DNA from: Chitinophagaceae bacterium UBA7600 | GTDB lineage: Bacteria > Bacteroidota > Bacteroidia > Chitinophagales > Chitinophagaceae | DNA length: 64,000 bases | Direction: 5' to 3' | Assembly: GCA_002478885.1 (NCBI GenBank) | Contig: DLKC01000093.1 | Span: 17,795 to 81,794, forward strand | Part shown: piece after piece, positions 17,002 through 25,718 of the stretch | How the letters are laid out: each line of letters begins with the position of its first letter | How positions within the stretch are numbered: position 1 is the stretch's first letter | Notes under the pieces: model-generated | Databases searched by the model: none | The model's input: only the letters and a program-made list of their open reading frames with translations | Told to the model about the DNA's origin: nothing | Program-made: the position numbers and the translations under genes

Positions 17002-18369
17002 TTAGTATCCAGGATTTTGTGCGAGGTTTTTATTCACATCGATCTCCCGCTGGGGAATTGGAAAGACTAATTTCGGGTCGTCGAAGCTAAAACCGTCGAT
17101 ATCCATTTGTAGTCTTTTCAATGTCAGCATACGATCGCCCTCAAAACCAAGTTCTCGTAAACGCTCGTCTACAAAATCCTGTACTGTGGGCTCATCGATT
17201 GGCGTTGTGCCGGCTCTTGATCTTACGATATTGATGTCGTCTGCAGGGCTAGCATCGCCGACCTGCTCTCCCGAATGAAGATTGGCTTCGCCTCTTGTAA
17301 GGTACATTTCTGCAAGCCTTGCAACAGGAATGGTCTTGTAGAAGTCTTCCCATTTGCGGGTATAATAGCCGGAAAAGCCACCGATGCTAACGCCTTCGTA
17401 ATAGTAATACAGCCTTGCGTCATCGTCATTGAAAAAGCTGAAATAGTTCGCATTCATCTGGGCATCACCGCGACCAGTTGGCTGTGCCGCATAAAAGGTG
17501 GTGAGCCCGCCATTGGAAGTTCCGGAGTTGCTTTGCGATGTTTGTTGTATGCCAAAAATATCTTCCGATGAATTGCCTACATTATTAAAACATTTGTCGA
17601 AAGAGGAGACGAGTGAAAGGCCACTATTGTTTATCACATCATCGGCCATTTGTGCAGCCCCGGTGTAATTGCCCATGTTCATATAAACCCGTGCGAGGAA
17701 AGCTTCTGCAGCATATTTGCCCGCCCGAAAATCTTCCGGTGCATCGGGCAGGCTTTGTGCAGCTTCGGTAAGATCGCTGATTACCTGTTGATAGACGGCT
17801 TCCACTGTGGCTCTTGCAGGATTGTCTTTCGATGCATCATAAGCATACACCGGAGCGGTGATTATCGGCACACCTGGTTGCGAACCTGCATTGCCGTTAG
17901 AATAAGGCTGCGCGTAGTAGTTTACCAGTTCGAACAGTGCAACGCCCCTCATAAATTTAGCCTCGCCGGCTATAGCGTCTTTTTCATCGTCACCTAAAAG
18001 GTTGATCTTGTCCAGCACAGTATTCACCGTGTTGATAAGCGTGTAGCTGTTGGCCCACATTGTTTGGGCAACACCATTATTCGCGACCATTGTTTTGTTT
18101 TGTACATCGCGGTATTCCGTGAATGTGCCCACGAAGTCTACCTGTGATTCCGATGCGATAAGGTCACCCATGAGTAGGTATTGCTCCCCAAATGCACTCG
18201 CACTCTGCATAAGTTTATAGCCGCCGAAAAGCAACGCTTTTACATCGCTTGCAGTTTTTATCTGGTCGGGCGTTATATTTTGCTGTGGCAGCACATCAAG
18301 CTTTTTGTCACAGGCAAACAAGGTTGCTGCAACCAACATGATGAACGATATATTTTTAAACTGTTTCAT
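17002..18369 (-). CDS. susD: SusD/RagB-family glycan-binding lipoprotein
   Basis: A 455-residue outer-membrane lipoprotein. The signal MKQFKNISFIMLVAATLFAC gives a lipidated C20. The helical SusD fold is shown by LPQQNITPDQIKTASDVKALLFGGYKLMQS, VNTVLDKINLLGDDEKDAIAGEAKFMRGVALFELVNYYAQPY (tetratricopeptide-like region), RATVEAVYQQVISDLTEAAQSLP, GKYAAEAFLARVYMNMGNYTGAAQMADDVI, and the C-terminal RLAEMYLTRGEANLH and ELGFEGDRMLTLKRL segments. It caps its SusC partner and hands oligosaccharides to it. It lies 28 bp after susC in the same operon. By location the ligand should be a manno-oligosaccharide. The operon converges on the glycosidase genes and is terminated at 16950-16981. Confidence 0.95.
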   Translation of the reverse strand: MKQFKNISFIMLVAATLFACDKKLDVLPQQNITPDQIKTASDVKALLFGGYKLMQSASAFGEQYLLMGDLIASESQVDFVGTFTEYRDVQNKTMVANNGVAQTMWANSYTLINTVNTVLDKINLLGDDEKDAIAGEAKFMRGVALFELVNYYAQPYSNGNAGSQPGVPIITAPVYAYDASKDNPARATVEAVYQQVISDLTEAAQSLPDAPEDFRAGKYAAEAFLARVYMNMGNYTGAAQMADDVINNSGLSLVSSFDKCFNNVGNSSEDIFGIQQTSQSNSGTSNGGLTTFYAAQPTGRGDAQMNANYFSFFNDDDARLYYYYEGVSIGGFSGYYTRKWEDFYKTIPVARLAEMYLTRGEANLHSGEQVGDASPADDINIVRSRAGTTPIDEPTVQDFVDERLRELGFEGDRMLTLKRLQMDIDGFSFDDPKLVFPIPQREIDVNKNLAQNPGY

Positions 18370-18397
18370 TGCATTAATTTTTTGATCGTTGAATACA

Positions 18398-21300
18398 TTA
18401 GAATTTAACGTTAAGGCCGAGCGTTATGGTCTTTGGCTGTGGTATCGTATAAAAATCTTGTCCGCCGCCGATATTGCCCAGTGTTTGTGTATTCACTTCC
18501 GGATCGCCCGGGTATTTCGTGGCAGTCCAAAGATTGATTCCTGCAACATAAAGCCTTGCCGAGGTAATGTGCAATGCAGTATTTAGTTTTTTGGGCATGG
18601 TATAGCCGAACGTTACATTCCTGAGTCTTATATAAGAGCCTTCGTACAACCACCTTGAGGAGTTCCTGGAACCGGAGCCATAGAAGTAACCTATTCTTGG
18701 CACATCAGTTTTATCTCCGGGCTGTGTCCATGCGTTCAGCATATTGGTTGTTTGGTTATCGAAACCATTAAAAAATCCTGCGGTCATATAAACTCCGCCG
18801 CCATTGTAAACATTATTACCCTGTACAAAAGTGAATAGTATGTTCAGGTCAAAACCTTTGTACGAAAAAGTGTTTGTAAAACCGCCGGTCCAGTCAGGAT
18901 TTGATTTACCCACGACCATTCTTTCGGCCTGGTCATAATCGGTTGTGATTTTGCCATCTTTATCAAGGTATTGGGCGTCGCCTGTTTCAGGGTCGACCCC
19001 AACAAATTTTTGCATAAAAAATACGCCGATGGGCTGGCCTTCAACCGCTCTTTGTAAACCACCGCCGCCTTCGATCACCTGACCTCCTATATTCAATACT
19101 TTGTTTTTGTTGTAACCTGCATTGATTGATGTGGTCCACTTGAATTTGCCGTCAAAATTTCTTGAAGTAAGTGTAAATTCCCAACCCTGGTTATCCATAT
19201 TTCCAAGGTTCTGCAGTATGGTAGAATAACCTGTTGTTGCCGGAATATTTACGGCGAGCAAAAGGTCTGTCGTATGTTTCTTGTAATAGTCCACTTCACC
19301 ATTCAGGCGATTATTAAGAACGGCAAATTCGAGACCGGCATCAGCCTGCGCCGTCTTCTCCCATTTAAGTCCGGGATTACCGAGTTGATTGGGTATATAG
19401 CCCGGTAAACCTGGATAGTTAGATACACCATACAATGCCTGGTAATTGCTCTCACCTATCTCTGCATTTCCTGTCAAACCCCAGCTGGCGCGAAGTTTTA
19501 AGAAGTTGATGAAAGAGATGTTTTCCATAAATTTCTCTTCAGATAAAACCCAGCCAACAGAACCTGCCGGGAACCAGCCATACCTGTTTTCGGGACCAAA
19601 CCTGGAAGAGGCATCTGTTCTTACACTTGCAGAGAATAGGTATTTATTTTTATAACTGTAATTCCCTCTCAGGAAATAAGAAAGAAAAGTATACCGGAAA
19701 CCTGTTGATGAAGATGCCGTGATAGAAGTAGCCCCGGCCAGGTTTTTGATCGCATCTGAAGGGTATTCTTCGCCGTAAGAGAATGTTTGACTCACATCGC
19801 CCTGCTGGTAACTCATGCCAAGCACGGCATTCAATTTATGATTTTCGCCAATCTTTGGTGCATAGGTAAAGTAATTGTTGGTGTTGAACACCACATTCTG
19901 CGAAGTAATAAAATTGCCTTTTCCTATTCCCCCTCCGTCAATGGTTTCTTTACCCTGGAAGGCCTGCTGGTCGAGATTAAGAATGTCCGCGCCAAATTCC
20001 GAACGGAAAGATAAAGACGGAATAATATTATAGTTGGCAAATGCATTACCCAATGTTCTGAATGTAACCTGCTCGTCAGAATTAAACTGTGCATCAAACA
20101 AGCCGTTTGAATAAAGCGTGTTCTTGTTCAAAGCACCTGTTGAATCGTACAGCGGTGATATCGGCAACTGAGCAACCAACTGCCCCGGTGTGGAAAATGC
20201 ATTGTCGTTGCTTACCCTGTTCAATTGCGAACGGCTAACGGCCACATTTATGCCAAGACTGAGTTTTGCGCTTGCATTGTGTTCAAGATTAAAACGGCCA
20301 CCATAGCGCTTAAAGGTGTTGTTGATCACAATTGCATCCTGGTCGTTATAAAACCCCGAAATAAAAAATCTTGTTTTATCATTACCCCCTGTAACGGAAA
20401 GGTCGATCTGCTTCGACATTGCATCTTTGTTATAAAGCTGGTCCTGCCAGTTGGTGTTCACTTCCTGGGTTTTCCAGTCTGTTCCCAGGGAAAAATAATC
20501 GAGTATGTTTCCCTCATAAAAGCTTTTATAATCGTTTACCGCATCATCAAGCGTTTCATAACCCGAAAGATCATTCTTGAAATCATAGGTGCCGTCACTT
20601 GTTGCAGCTAACTCTATCAGGTCAACATACTGCCTGGCATCAAGGAACGACCATTTCCGGGAAGGGTTACTCCAACTATTGGCAACATTCAGCTCTATCT
20701 GGGTCTTTTGGTTGTTGCGCCCTTTTTTGGTAGTGATCAGCACTACACCATTTGCAGCACGTGCGCCATAAATGGCTGCTGCAGACGCATCTTTCAGCAC
20801 TTCTATCGACTCAATATCATTCGGGTTTATATCAGCCAGCGGGTTGGTTGGGTCATTGTTTACATCAGACTGGCTCTGGCTTGTTACCGGCAACCCGTCT
20901 ATTACATAAAAGGGCTGGCTGCTCGCAGAGATAGACGATGTTCCCCTGATTCTCACTTTAATACTTTGGCCTATTTTGCCACTGCCCGATTCTACCACAA
21001 CGCCGGCCGCTTTTCCCTGCAACGCAGACTCAAAGCTCGGTGCGGGAAAATTCTCTACTTCACGACCGCTTACCTTGGCAATGGAGCCGGTAAGGTTTCG
21101 TTTAACAGCACGGCCAAATCCTACCACAACTACTTCATTCAAACTCTTTTCTGATGCAGACATTTTTACAAGCATATTATCAGAAATACCGACGGTAATA
21201 TCAGCAAAGCCGACGAAAGAAAATTCCAGTTCGGAAATATCCGCAGGAAGCGAAATGCTGAACGAACCGTCAGGCTGCGACGTTACAACCCGGGAAGAGC

Positions 21301-21439
21301 CTTTCCCCTTTATCGTAACGCCCGAAAGCGGCGAACCATCTTTGACGTCAATAACTTTTCCACTGATGTTTTTTGTTTGTTGAGCAAAGGCTGAAATGCA
21401 ACTTAGCATTACCGCCAATAACAGAAATTTCAATCTCAT
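18398..21439 (-). CDS. susC: SusC/RagA-family TonB-linked outer-membrane transporter
   Basis: A 1013-residue TonB-dependent channel. The order is signal peptide (about 1-19, ending SAFAQ), carboxypeptidase-D-regulatory-like domain (about 24-100, NISGKVIDVKDGSPLSGVTI), plug domain (about 120-230, including ALQGKAAGVVVESGSG, VRIRGTSSIS, QPFYVIDGLP, IESIEVLKDASAAAIYGARAANGVVLITTKKG), then the 22-strand barrel ending in LGLNVKF. There is no N-terminal STN domain, so direct anti-sigma signalling is not expected. It imports manno-oligosaccharides with the SusD next to it. It starts 597 bp from the divergent CDGSH gene. An imperfect inverted repeat, TGAAC/GTTCA at 21493-21507, lies about 55 bp upstream of its start. 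Confidence 0.96.
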   Translation of the reverse strand: MRLKFLLLAVMLSCISAFAQQTKNISGKVIDVKDGSPLSGVTIKGKGSSRVVTSQPDGSFSISLPADISELEFSFVGFADITVGISDNMLVKMSASEKSLNEVVVVGFGRAVKRNLTGSIAKVSGREVENFPAPSFESALQGKAAGVVVESGSGKIGQSIKVRIRGTSSISASSQPFYVIDGLPVTSQSQSDVNNDPTNPLADINPNDIESIEVLKDASAAAIYGARAANGVVLITTKKGRNNQKTQIELNVANSWSNPSRKWSFLDARQYVDLIELAATSDGTYDFKNDLSGYETLDDAVNDYKSFYEGNILDYFSLGTDWKTQEVNTNWQDQLYNKDAMSKQIDLSVTGGNDKTRFFISGFYNDQDAIVINNTFKRYGGRFNLEHNASAKLSLGINVAVSRSQLNRVSNDNAFSTPGQLVAQLPISPLYDSTGALNKNTLYSNGLFDAQFNSDEQVTFRTLGNAFANYNIIPSLSFRSEFGADILNLDQQAFQGKETIDGGGIGKGNFITSQNVVFNTNNYFTYAPKIGENHKLNAVLGMSYQQGDVSQTFSYGEEYPSDAIKNLAGATSITASSSTGFRYTFLSYFLRGNYSYKNKYLFSASVRTDASSRFGPENRYGWFPAGSVGWVLSEEKFMENISFINFLKLRASWGLTGNAEIGESNYQALYGVSNYPGLPGYIPNQLGNPGLKWEKTAQADAGLEFAVLNNRLNGEVDYYKKHTTDLLLAVNIPATTGYSTILQNLGNMDNQGWEFTLTSRNFDGKFKWTTSINAGYNKNKVLNIGGQVIEGGGGLQRAVEGQPIGVFFMQKFVGVDPETGDAQYLDKDGKITTDYDQAERMVVGKSNPDWTGGFTNTFSYKGFDLNILFTFVQGNNVYNGGGVYMTAGFFNGFDNQTTNMLNAWTQPGDKTDVPRIGYFYGSGSRNSSRWLYEGSYIRLRNVTFGYTMPKKLNTALHITSARLYVAGINLWTATKYPGDPEVNTQTLGNIGGGQDFYTIPQPKTITLGLNVKF

Positions 21440-22036
21440 AATGCATGATTTTTATGTAAAAAATTTGTCGGGTGTAGGGCTGAAAAGAAAATTGAACAAA
21501 ACGTTCAGTACGAATTTGTGTTAAAAAGCAACTATTAAACAGTGTTCTTCTCCGGTAAAGACACTAATAACAATGCCAATGCTGTTTCGTTTAATAAAAA
21601 AACTAACCAAACGCTGTTTTTCCTAAAACAAAAATCTTATTGATATGCAAACCGGTTGCTTTGAATAACTACTTTTTTGTACCTGGCAATATCGCTTTTG
21701 GCATCACCTGTTGCGTCGCACACTTCAGCATAGGGATTAATGTGCAACAAAGTCTTAAGCATACTGTAAAGATGCGGCAAAATCGGCAGAAGCTTCTTTC
21801 TCATAAGCATGGCCATTAAATATGGCCGGTTTATTAATCAACAATAAAGCTAGAAAATGAGAGATCATTACGGCCCGTAGCCGGGTTCAAAACGTGATTT
21901 TTATAAACCAGCTCATGATTTTCTAAAACTAAACTCCCCAAAAGCAGCCTGCTTAAGTTCGTATTCCAAAAGTTTGCATGAGCGCATTCGTCATATTAAA
22001 CGCAGATGAGCTATTATTGTGCAAATAAAAAAACCT
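21440..22036. other. 597-bp intergenic region upstream of susC
   Basis: This AT-rich spacer separates two divergent genes and should hold the susC promoter. It contains the short inverted repeat TGAAC/GTTCA (21493-21507), an AACCGGTT palindrome inside GCAAACCGGTTGC at about 21648-21660 that resembles LacI-type operators, and element copy F21711. No exact TAnnTTTG box and no credible gene was seen. Confidence 0.55.
21672..21730 (+). repeat. Dispersed intergenic element, copy F21711
   Basis: Exact core TTGCGTCGCAC at 21711-21721, preceded by GGCATCACC and a left end of T-run plus ACCTGGC. It carries CACTTCAGCAT on the right. Confidence 0.88.
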
Positions 22037-22483
22037 ATGCCGGTAACATCACATAAATACAGCAACGAAGAAATAACGGTCGTTTGGCAACCTAACCTCT
22101 GTATTCATTCGACTATTTGCTGGAAAGGATTGCGGCAGGTGTTCGACCCGGCGGTTAAACCCTGGATTAAGGTGCAGGGGGCTACAACGCAAACAATTAT
22201 CGAACAGGTACGTAAATGCCCAAGCGGAGCCCTCAGTTACTTTGTAAACAATATCATGGAACAAAGTGCCTGGCCCGATCTTATAAAAGCCGAGCAGTCG
22301 GTTATAACAGATACCGAAATAACGCCCAACGGACCGATGGTTATCGGGTCAGATCACAAGACCATTTTTGCCGACGGTCATGAGCAAATACAAAAAGAAA
22401 CAGTGTCAATCTGCCGTTGTGGTCGCTCATCAAATAAGCCATATTGCGATGATTCGCATCTTAGCACTACGGTTCAGGGTTAA
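22037..22483 (+). CDS. Iron-sulfur protein: divergent 4Fe-4S domain plus CDGSH domain
   Basis: A 148-residue soluble protein with two cluster sites. The N-terminal half (about 10-75) is a Fer4_19-type domain with NLCIHSTICWKGL and VRKCPSGALSY, each supplying cysteines. The C-terminal part carries CRCGRSSNKPYCDDSH, the CDGSH motif that binds a 2Fe-2S cluster through three Cys and one His. The frame can be read from a GTG at 22019, but the ATG at 22037 (MPVTSHKY) is preferred. The biological role of such fusions is not established; redox or cluster transfer is likely. It overlaps the convergent membrane protein gene by 4 bp at the 3' end. Nearest upstream gene is the divergent susC. Confidence 0.88.
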   Translation: MPVTSHKYSNEEITVVWQPNLCIHSTICWKGLRQVFDPAVKPWIKVQGATTQTIIEQVRKCPSGALSYFVNNIMEQSAWPDLIKAEQSVITDTEITPNGPMVIGSDHKTIFADGHEQIQKETVSICRCGRSSNKPYCDDSHLSTTVQG

Positions 22484-22707
22484 TCGACCGGTAATCTGCC
22501 AATTTCAAAAAAGCTTACCAGTGCAATACAAAGCATGGCAATCACGGCAAACATCATAATGAATTTCGCCTTTCGCATTTCGTATTCATCCTTTGCTTTC
22601 AGCGCTTTAAAATACATCACAATTCCAGCAAAAAGCGAAACAAGTGTAAGCGTAAACAGTAGTATGTAAAAATGGTAAACGGCAGCCACTGCGTCGAGCA
22701 ATATCAT
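22480..22707 (-). CDS. Small two-helix membrane protein, unknown function
   Basis: A 75-residue protein with two hydrophobic segments (about 8-31 and 46-67) joined by a charged loop with KALKAKDEYEMRKAKF. It is probably an inner-membrane hairpin. I recognise no family. Its start lies 3 bp after the stop of the SUI1 gene, and the three genes 22480-23932 read as one operon with nadC first. It overlaps the convergent CDGSH gene by 4 bp. Gene-like spacing and the clear membrane pattern support its being real. Confidence 0.7.
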   Translation of the reverse strand: MILLDAVAAVYHFYILLFTLTLVSLFAGIVMYFKALKAKDEYEMRKAKFIMMFAVIAMLCIALVSFFEIGRLPVD

Positions 22708-22710
22708 AGA

Positions 22711-23061
22711 CTACATTTTCTTCGTTTGTTTATAGCCCTGTTTCAACAACCATTGCAACACTCTATCCCGCTGATCTCCCTGTATTATTATTTCATTGTC
22801 TTTTGCCGATCCACCGGTACCGCAATGATTCTTTAACGATTTACCCAATTGCTCAAGATCTTCAACAGTGCCTTTAAACCCCTCAATAAGTGTAACAGAT
22901 TTTCCTGCACGATGTTTTGTGTCGAGCCTGATTTTTAATTTTTGCTGGTCGGCTGGTAAACTGCTTGCAGGCGTGTTATCGCCCGTTTCCAGGTTGAAAT
23001 CAGGATTTGTACTATAAACAAATCCGTAACTGTTGGTTGCAGAGGTGTGTTTCTTGCTCAT
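22711..23061 (-). CDS. SUI1/eIF1-family translation factor homologue (YciH type)
   Basis: A 116-residue protein. The C-terminal two thirds (about 40-116) form the SUI1 fold: KLKIRLDTKHRAGKSVTLIEGFKGTVEDLEQLGKSLKNHCGTGGSAKDNEIIIQGDQRDRVLQWLLKQGY is the conserved region, with the hallmark CGTGGS loop. The N-terminal 40 residues are polar and probably flexible. Bacterial members are related to eukaryotic eIF1 and E. coli YciH, which affects fidelity of translation initiation. It lies 10 bp after nadC and just before a small membrane protein gene, so it is likely part of the nadC operon. No special feature of the neighbours points to its target. Confidence 0.92.
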   Translation of the reverse strand: MSKKHTSATNSYGFVYSTNPDFNLETGDNTPASSLPADQQKLKIRLDTKHRAGKSVTLIEGFKGTVEDLEQLGKSLKNHCGTGGSAKDNEIIIQGDQRDRVLQWLLKQGYKQTKKM

Positions 23062-23071
23062 ATATGCTGGT

Positions 23072-23932
23072 TTAAAGAAGCACAGCCTTAAGGCTCAGAT
23101 CGAGGCTTTTCGCCTGGTGAATTAACCCGCCCACGCTCACATAGTCTACACCAGTGGCCGCGTATGCAATGATATTATCGAGGTTTATACCGCCGCTGGC
23201 TTCTGTTTCAAATGCTTTGTTTATTATAGGTAATGCTTCGCTTATTTGTTCAGGAGAAAAGTTGTCAAGCATTACCCGAAAAACTTTTCCTTTTCCTATG
23301 GCGCAAACTTTTTTAATATCATCTATGTTCCTGGTCTCAACTTCAATTTTTAAACCTGGTTTATTTTGCTGCACATACTTATATGCTCTTTCAATAGCCT
23401 GCTCAATGCCTCCACAGTAATCGATGTGATTGTCTTTTAACATGATCATATCATACAACCCAAAGCGGTGGTTAATGCCGCCGCCAATACGCACCGATTC
23501 TTTTTCCAGCAGGCGAAAATTTGGTGTGGTTTTTCTTGTGTCTAAAATCCTGGTATGATAACCGATTAACATATCCGTGTACCTGCGGGTTATTGTAGCA
23601 ATCCCACTCATGCGTTGCATGCAGTTGAGTACCAGTCTTTCGCATTTAAGAATAGTGTGTATGCCAGCTTCCACCTCAAAAGCAATTTCGCCGTTGTGCA
23701 TGGTTTCGCCATCCTGCTTATGTATATGGAGTTTTGATGCCGGCTCAACAATGTTGAATATCTTTTGCGCAACGTTTACACCAGCCAGAACGCCATCCTG
23801 TTTTATTTTTAGTACAGCTTTTCCCTGTTTGCCCGGATCGATGCAACTTAAAGTTGAATGATCTCCATCACCCACATCTTCGGCAAGCGCTTCTTCAACA
23901 AGATGTTTTAATTTTTCATCGAAACTGTTCAT
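23072..23932 (-). CDS. nadC: Nicotinate-nucleotide pyrophosphorylase (carboxylating)
   Basis: A 286-residue cytoplasmic enzyme turning quinolinate and PRPP into nicotinate mononucleotide, the committed step of de novo NAD synthesis. Typical segments are EDVGDGDHSTLS near residue 18, LNCMQRMSGIATITRRY, LDTRKTTPNFRLLEKESVRIGGGINHRFGLYDMIMLKDNH, KIEVETRNIDD and EASGGINLDNI. The frame is open back to 23950, but the ATG at 23932 (MNSFDEKL) fits the family start. A perfect -7 box sits at 23938-23945, so the transcript would begin at or next to this ATG and may be almost leaderless. SUI1 and a small membrane protein follow closely. Confidence 0.96.
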   Translation of the reverse strand: MNSFDEKLKHLVEEALAEDVGDGDHSTLSCIDPGKQGKAVLKIKQDGVLAGVNVAQKIFNIVEPASKLHIHKQDGETMHNGEIAFEVEAGIHTILKCERLVLNCMQRMSGIATITRRYTDMLIGYHTRILDTRKTTPNFRLLEKESVRIGGGINHRFGLYDMIMLKDNHIDYCGGIEQAIERAYKYVQQNKPGLKIEVETRNIDDIKKVCAIGKGKVFRVMLDNFSPEQISEALPIINKAFETEASGGINLDNIIAYAATGVDYVSVGGLIHQAKSLDLSLKAVLL

Positions 23933-23937
23933 GCAGG

Positions 23938-23945
23938 CAAAACTA
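23938..23945 (-). promoter_or_regulatory. -7 box for nadC
   Basis: The minus strand reads TAGTTTTG, an exact match to the Bacteroidota consensus TAnnTTTG, ending 5 bp before the nadC ATG. No clear -33 box was seen. Confidence 0.5.
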
Positions 23946-24003
23946 AGCATTGATTATTATTATTGGCTTGCGACTTATTAAGTTGAGTTTGTTGCGGAAC
24001 GTT

Positions 24004-24059
24004 GCAGTGTGCGACGCAAGAGACGATGATAAAGGGTAAGAAAGCCGGCCCCAAAAAAA
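24004..24059 (-). repeat. Dispersed intergenic element, copy R24009
   Basis: Exact core GTGCGACGCAA at 24009-24019, then GACGATGA and GCCGGCCCC with an A-run facing mgsA. Confidence 0.88.
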
Positions 24060-24093
24060 GCTGGTCTGACCAAAATCAGTTTTGCGGCTTATT

Positions 24094-24101
24094 TAGTTTT
24101 G
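24094..24101 (+). promoter_or_regulatory. -7 box for mgsA
   Basis: TAGTTTTG matches TAnnTTTG exactly and lies 25 bp before the mgsA ATG. Confidence 0.5.
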
Positions 24102-24126
24102 TTATTTTACAGCATTAACCAAACAT

Positions 24127-24579
24127 ATGGCGGCTGTAAAAAAACTGGGTAAAAGAAAACGTGTTGCACTTGTTGCACATGATCACCGCAAGGCAGATCT
24201 TATCGATTGGGCAGAATACAACAAGACTGTTCTGGCAAGGCATGAGCTTTTTGCTACGGGCACAACCGGCAAACTGCTGGAGGAAAAACTTGACAGGCCG
24301 GTAAGAAAATTATTGAGCGGGCCATTGGGGGGCGATCAACAGATTGGTTCCATGATTGCCGAAGGAGAAATTGATATGCTCATTTTTTTTTGGGACCCAA
24401 TGGAAGCCCAGCCGCACGACAGTGATGTGAAAGCTTTACTGCGATTGGGCGTTGCCTGGAACATTCCCATGGCCTGCGACAGGGCCACCGCAGACTTTCT
24501 TCTCACTTCACCGTTTATGCACGAAGAATATGAAGCTGCATTACCCGATTACTCAGAATACCTTAAACGACCAATCTGA
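24127..24579 (+). CDS. mgsA: Methylglyoxal synthase
   Basis: A 150-residue cytoplasmic enzyme converting dihydroxyacetone phosphate to methylglyoxal and phosphate, a bypass that relieves sugar-phosphate stress. Conserved parts are VALVAHDHRKADLIDWA, LFATGTTGKLLEE, LSGPLGGDQQIGSMIAEGEIDMLIFFWDPMEAQPHDSDVKALLRL with the catalytic aspartate in GGDQQ, and NIPMACDRATADFLL. The length is normal. A GNAT gene begins 4 bp after its stop. Promoter box at 24094-24101. Proximity to a sugar-use locus may be meaningful but the gene is common in such genomes. Confidence 0.95.
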   Translation: MAAVKKLGKRKRVALVAHDHRKADLIDWAEYNKTVLARHELFATGTTGKLLEEKLDRPVRKLLSGPLGGDQQIGSMIAEGEIDMLIFFWDPMEAQPHDSDVKALLRLGVAWNIPMACDRATADFLLTSPFMHEEYEAALPDYSEYLKRPI

Positions 24580-24583
24580 TCGC

Positions 24584-25096
24584 ATGAACGATGTTATTAT
24601 ACGGCCCTGGAAGCGTGAAGATGCCCAGGCGTTGGCGGCAATAGCGAACAACCGGAATATATGGAATAATTTAAGAGACCATCTGCCACATCCATACACT
24701 GTTATGGATGCGATGCAGTGGATAACCAGCTGCATGCCCCAGGAGCCGGTGCTGAATTTTGCTGTATTATGCAAAGGGGAATTGGTTGGCAGCATTGGTT
24801 GTGTGCCCAAAAGCGATGTATACCGAAAGACAATGGAGATTGGCTATTTTATCGGCGAACAATTTAAGGGACGAGGCATTGCGACTGAGGCGGTTCGTAT
24901 ACTGCTTCATTATATTGCGGAACAATTTGATATTGTAAGGGTGTATGCTGAAGTATTTGCATTCAATCGTGCATCTATGCAGGTGTTGCAAAAAAATGGC
25001 TTTATACTGGAAAGCATCCGGAGAAAAGCTGTGATAAAAAACAATGTGATCACTGATGATTGTGTGTGGGTGAAATTTATTGACCCCAAAAGGTGA
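24584..25096 (+). CDS. GNAT-family N-acetyltransferase (RimJ/RimL-like)
   Basis: A 170-residue acetyl-CoA-dependent acetyltransferase. It begins VIIRPWKREDAQALAAIANNRNIW, has the acceptor-side strand LVGSIGCVP, the acetyl-CoA loop GYFIGEQFKGRGIATEAVRILLHY (Q/RxxGxG/A pattern) near residue 90-113, and FAFNRASMQVLQKNGFILE near 125. These fit the Acetyltransf_3 group that includes ribosomal-protein acetylases. The acceptor cannot be told from sequence. The frame is open upstream inside mgsA, but the ATG at 24584, 4 bp past the mgsA stop, is the natural start. Likely co-transcribed with mgsA. Confidence 0.9.
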   Translation: MNDVIIRPWKREDAQALAAIANNRNIWNNLRDHLPHPYTVMDAMQWITSCMPQEPVLNFAVLCKGELVGSIGCVPKSDVYRKTMEIGYFIGEQFKGRGIATEAVRILLHYIAEQFDIVRVYAEVFAFNRASMQVLQKNGFILESIRRKAVIKNNVITDDCVWVKFIDPKR

Positions 25097-25162
25097 TGCA
25101 GTAAAACGTTGTACCCGCAACATCTCTTGCGTGTTTTTTTCAAATTCATATAACTTAACGTT

Positions 25163-25678
25163 GTGAATATTTATCATCCATATGACGTGATTGCCGACAA
25201 TGAAGATTGTCTTCATTTGAAAGAAAGCGAGTCAAGGGAGCGGGTCGATTTTGTAATGCGCCGGGTGTTACCAATATTTCTGTTATTCTTCACCTGGTTT
25301 TTATTGCAACAGGTAGGCAGCCAAATGCCTGCGGCCGCTAGTATTGCGATCGTTGTCTCCATATTTTTTGTTGCAGGGTTGCTTTTTTTGCGACCCTACA
25401 TCACCGAAATAAAAATCATTGACAGGCAGGAGTTATGGCTGGTGCAGAAAACATTTAATGGTTCGGCAGAAAAAACCATAGCGGTAGCAGACATTGACAA
25501 GCTGGTTTTGAGAAGACGAAGGGGCAAGGTTGCCGGTGCTTTTTTTAAGCTGTATACCAAATCGGGAAAACGCTACTGGATCATACGCATACCTGCTGTT
25601 TATCTCGACCAGCATCATGTGCCACTGATAAAGGAGCGGTTGCAGTCCATGTTGCGGCTTCAAATTGAGGGCGACTGA
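25163..25678 (+). CDS. Membrane protein of unknown function, two helices plus PH-like domain
   Basis: A 171-residue protein with two adjacent hydrophobic helices (about 34-50 and 58-75) followed by a cytoplasmic beta-rich part (EIKIIDRQELWLVQKTF, VADIDKLVLRRRRGKVAGAFFKLYTKSGKRYWI, LIKERLQSMLRL). That layout resembles bacterial PH-like membrane domains, but I do not recognise a defined family. The start is a GTG at 25163; no in-frame ATG occurs before the first helix. The previous gene ends 66 bp upstream in the same direction. Element F25758 lies downstream. Confidence 0.65.
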   Translation: MNIYHPYDVIADNEDCLHLKESESRERVDFVMRRVLPIFLLFFTWFLLQQVGSQMPAAASIAIVVSIFFVAGLLFLRPYITEIKIIDRQELWLVQKTFNGSAEKTIAVADIDKLVLRRRRGKVAGAFFKLYTKSGKRYWIIRIPAVYLDQHHVPLIKERLQSMLRLQIEGD

Positions 25679-25718
25679 ATAAACAAGTGCAGAGGCTTGC
25701 CCCAGGCTATTTGGGATT

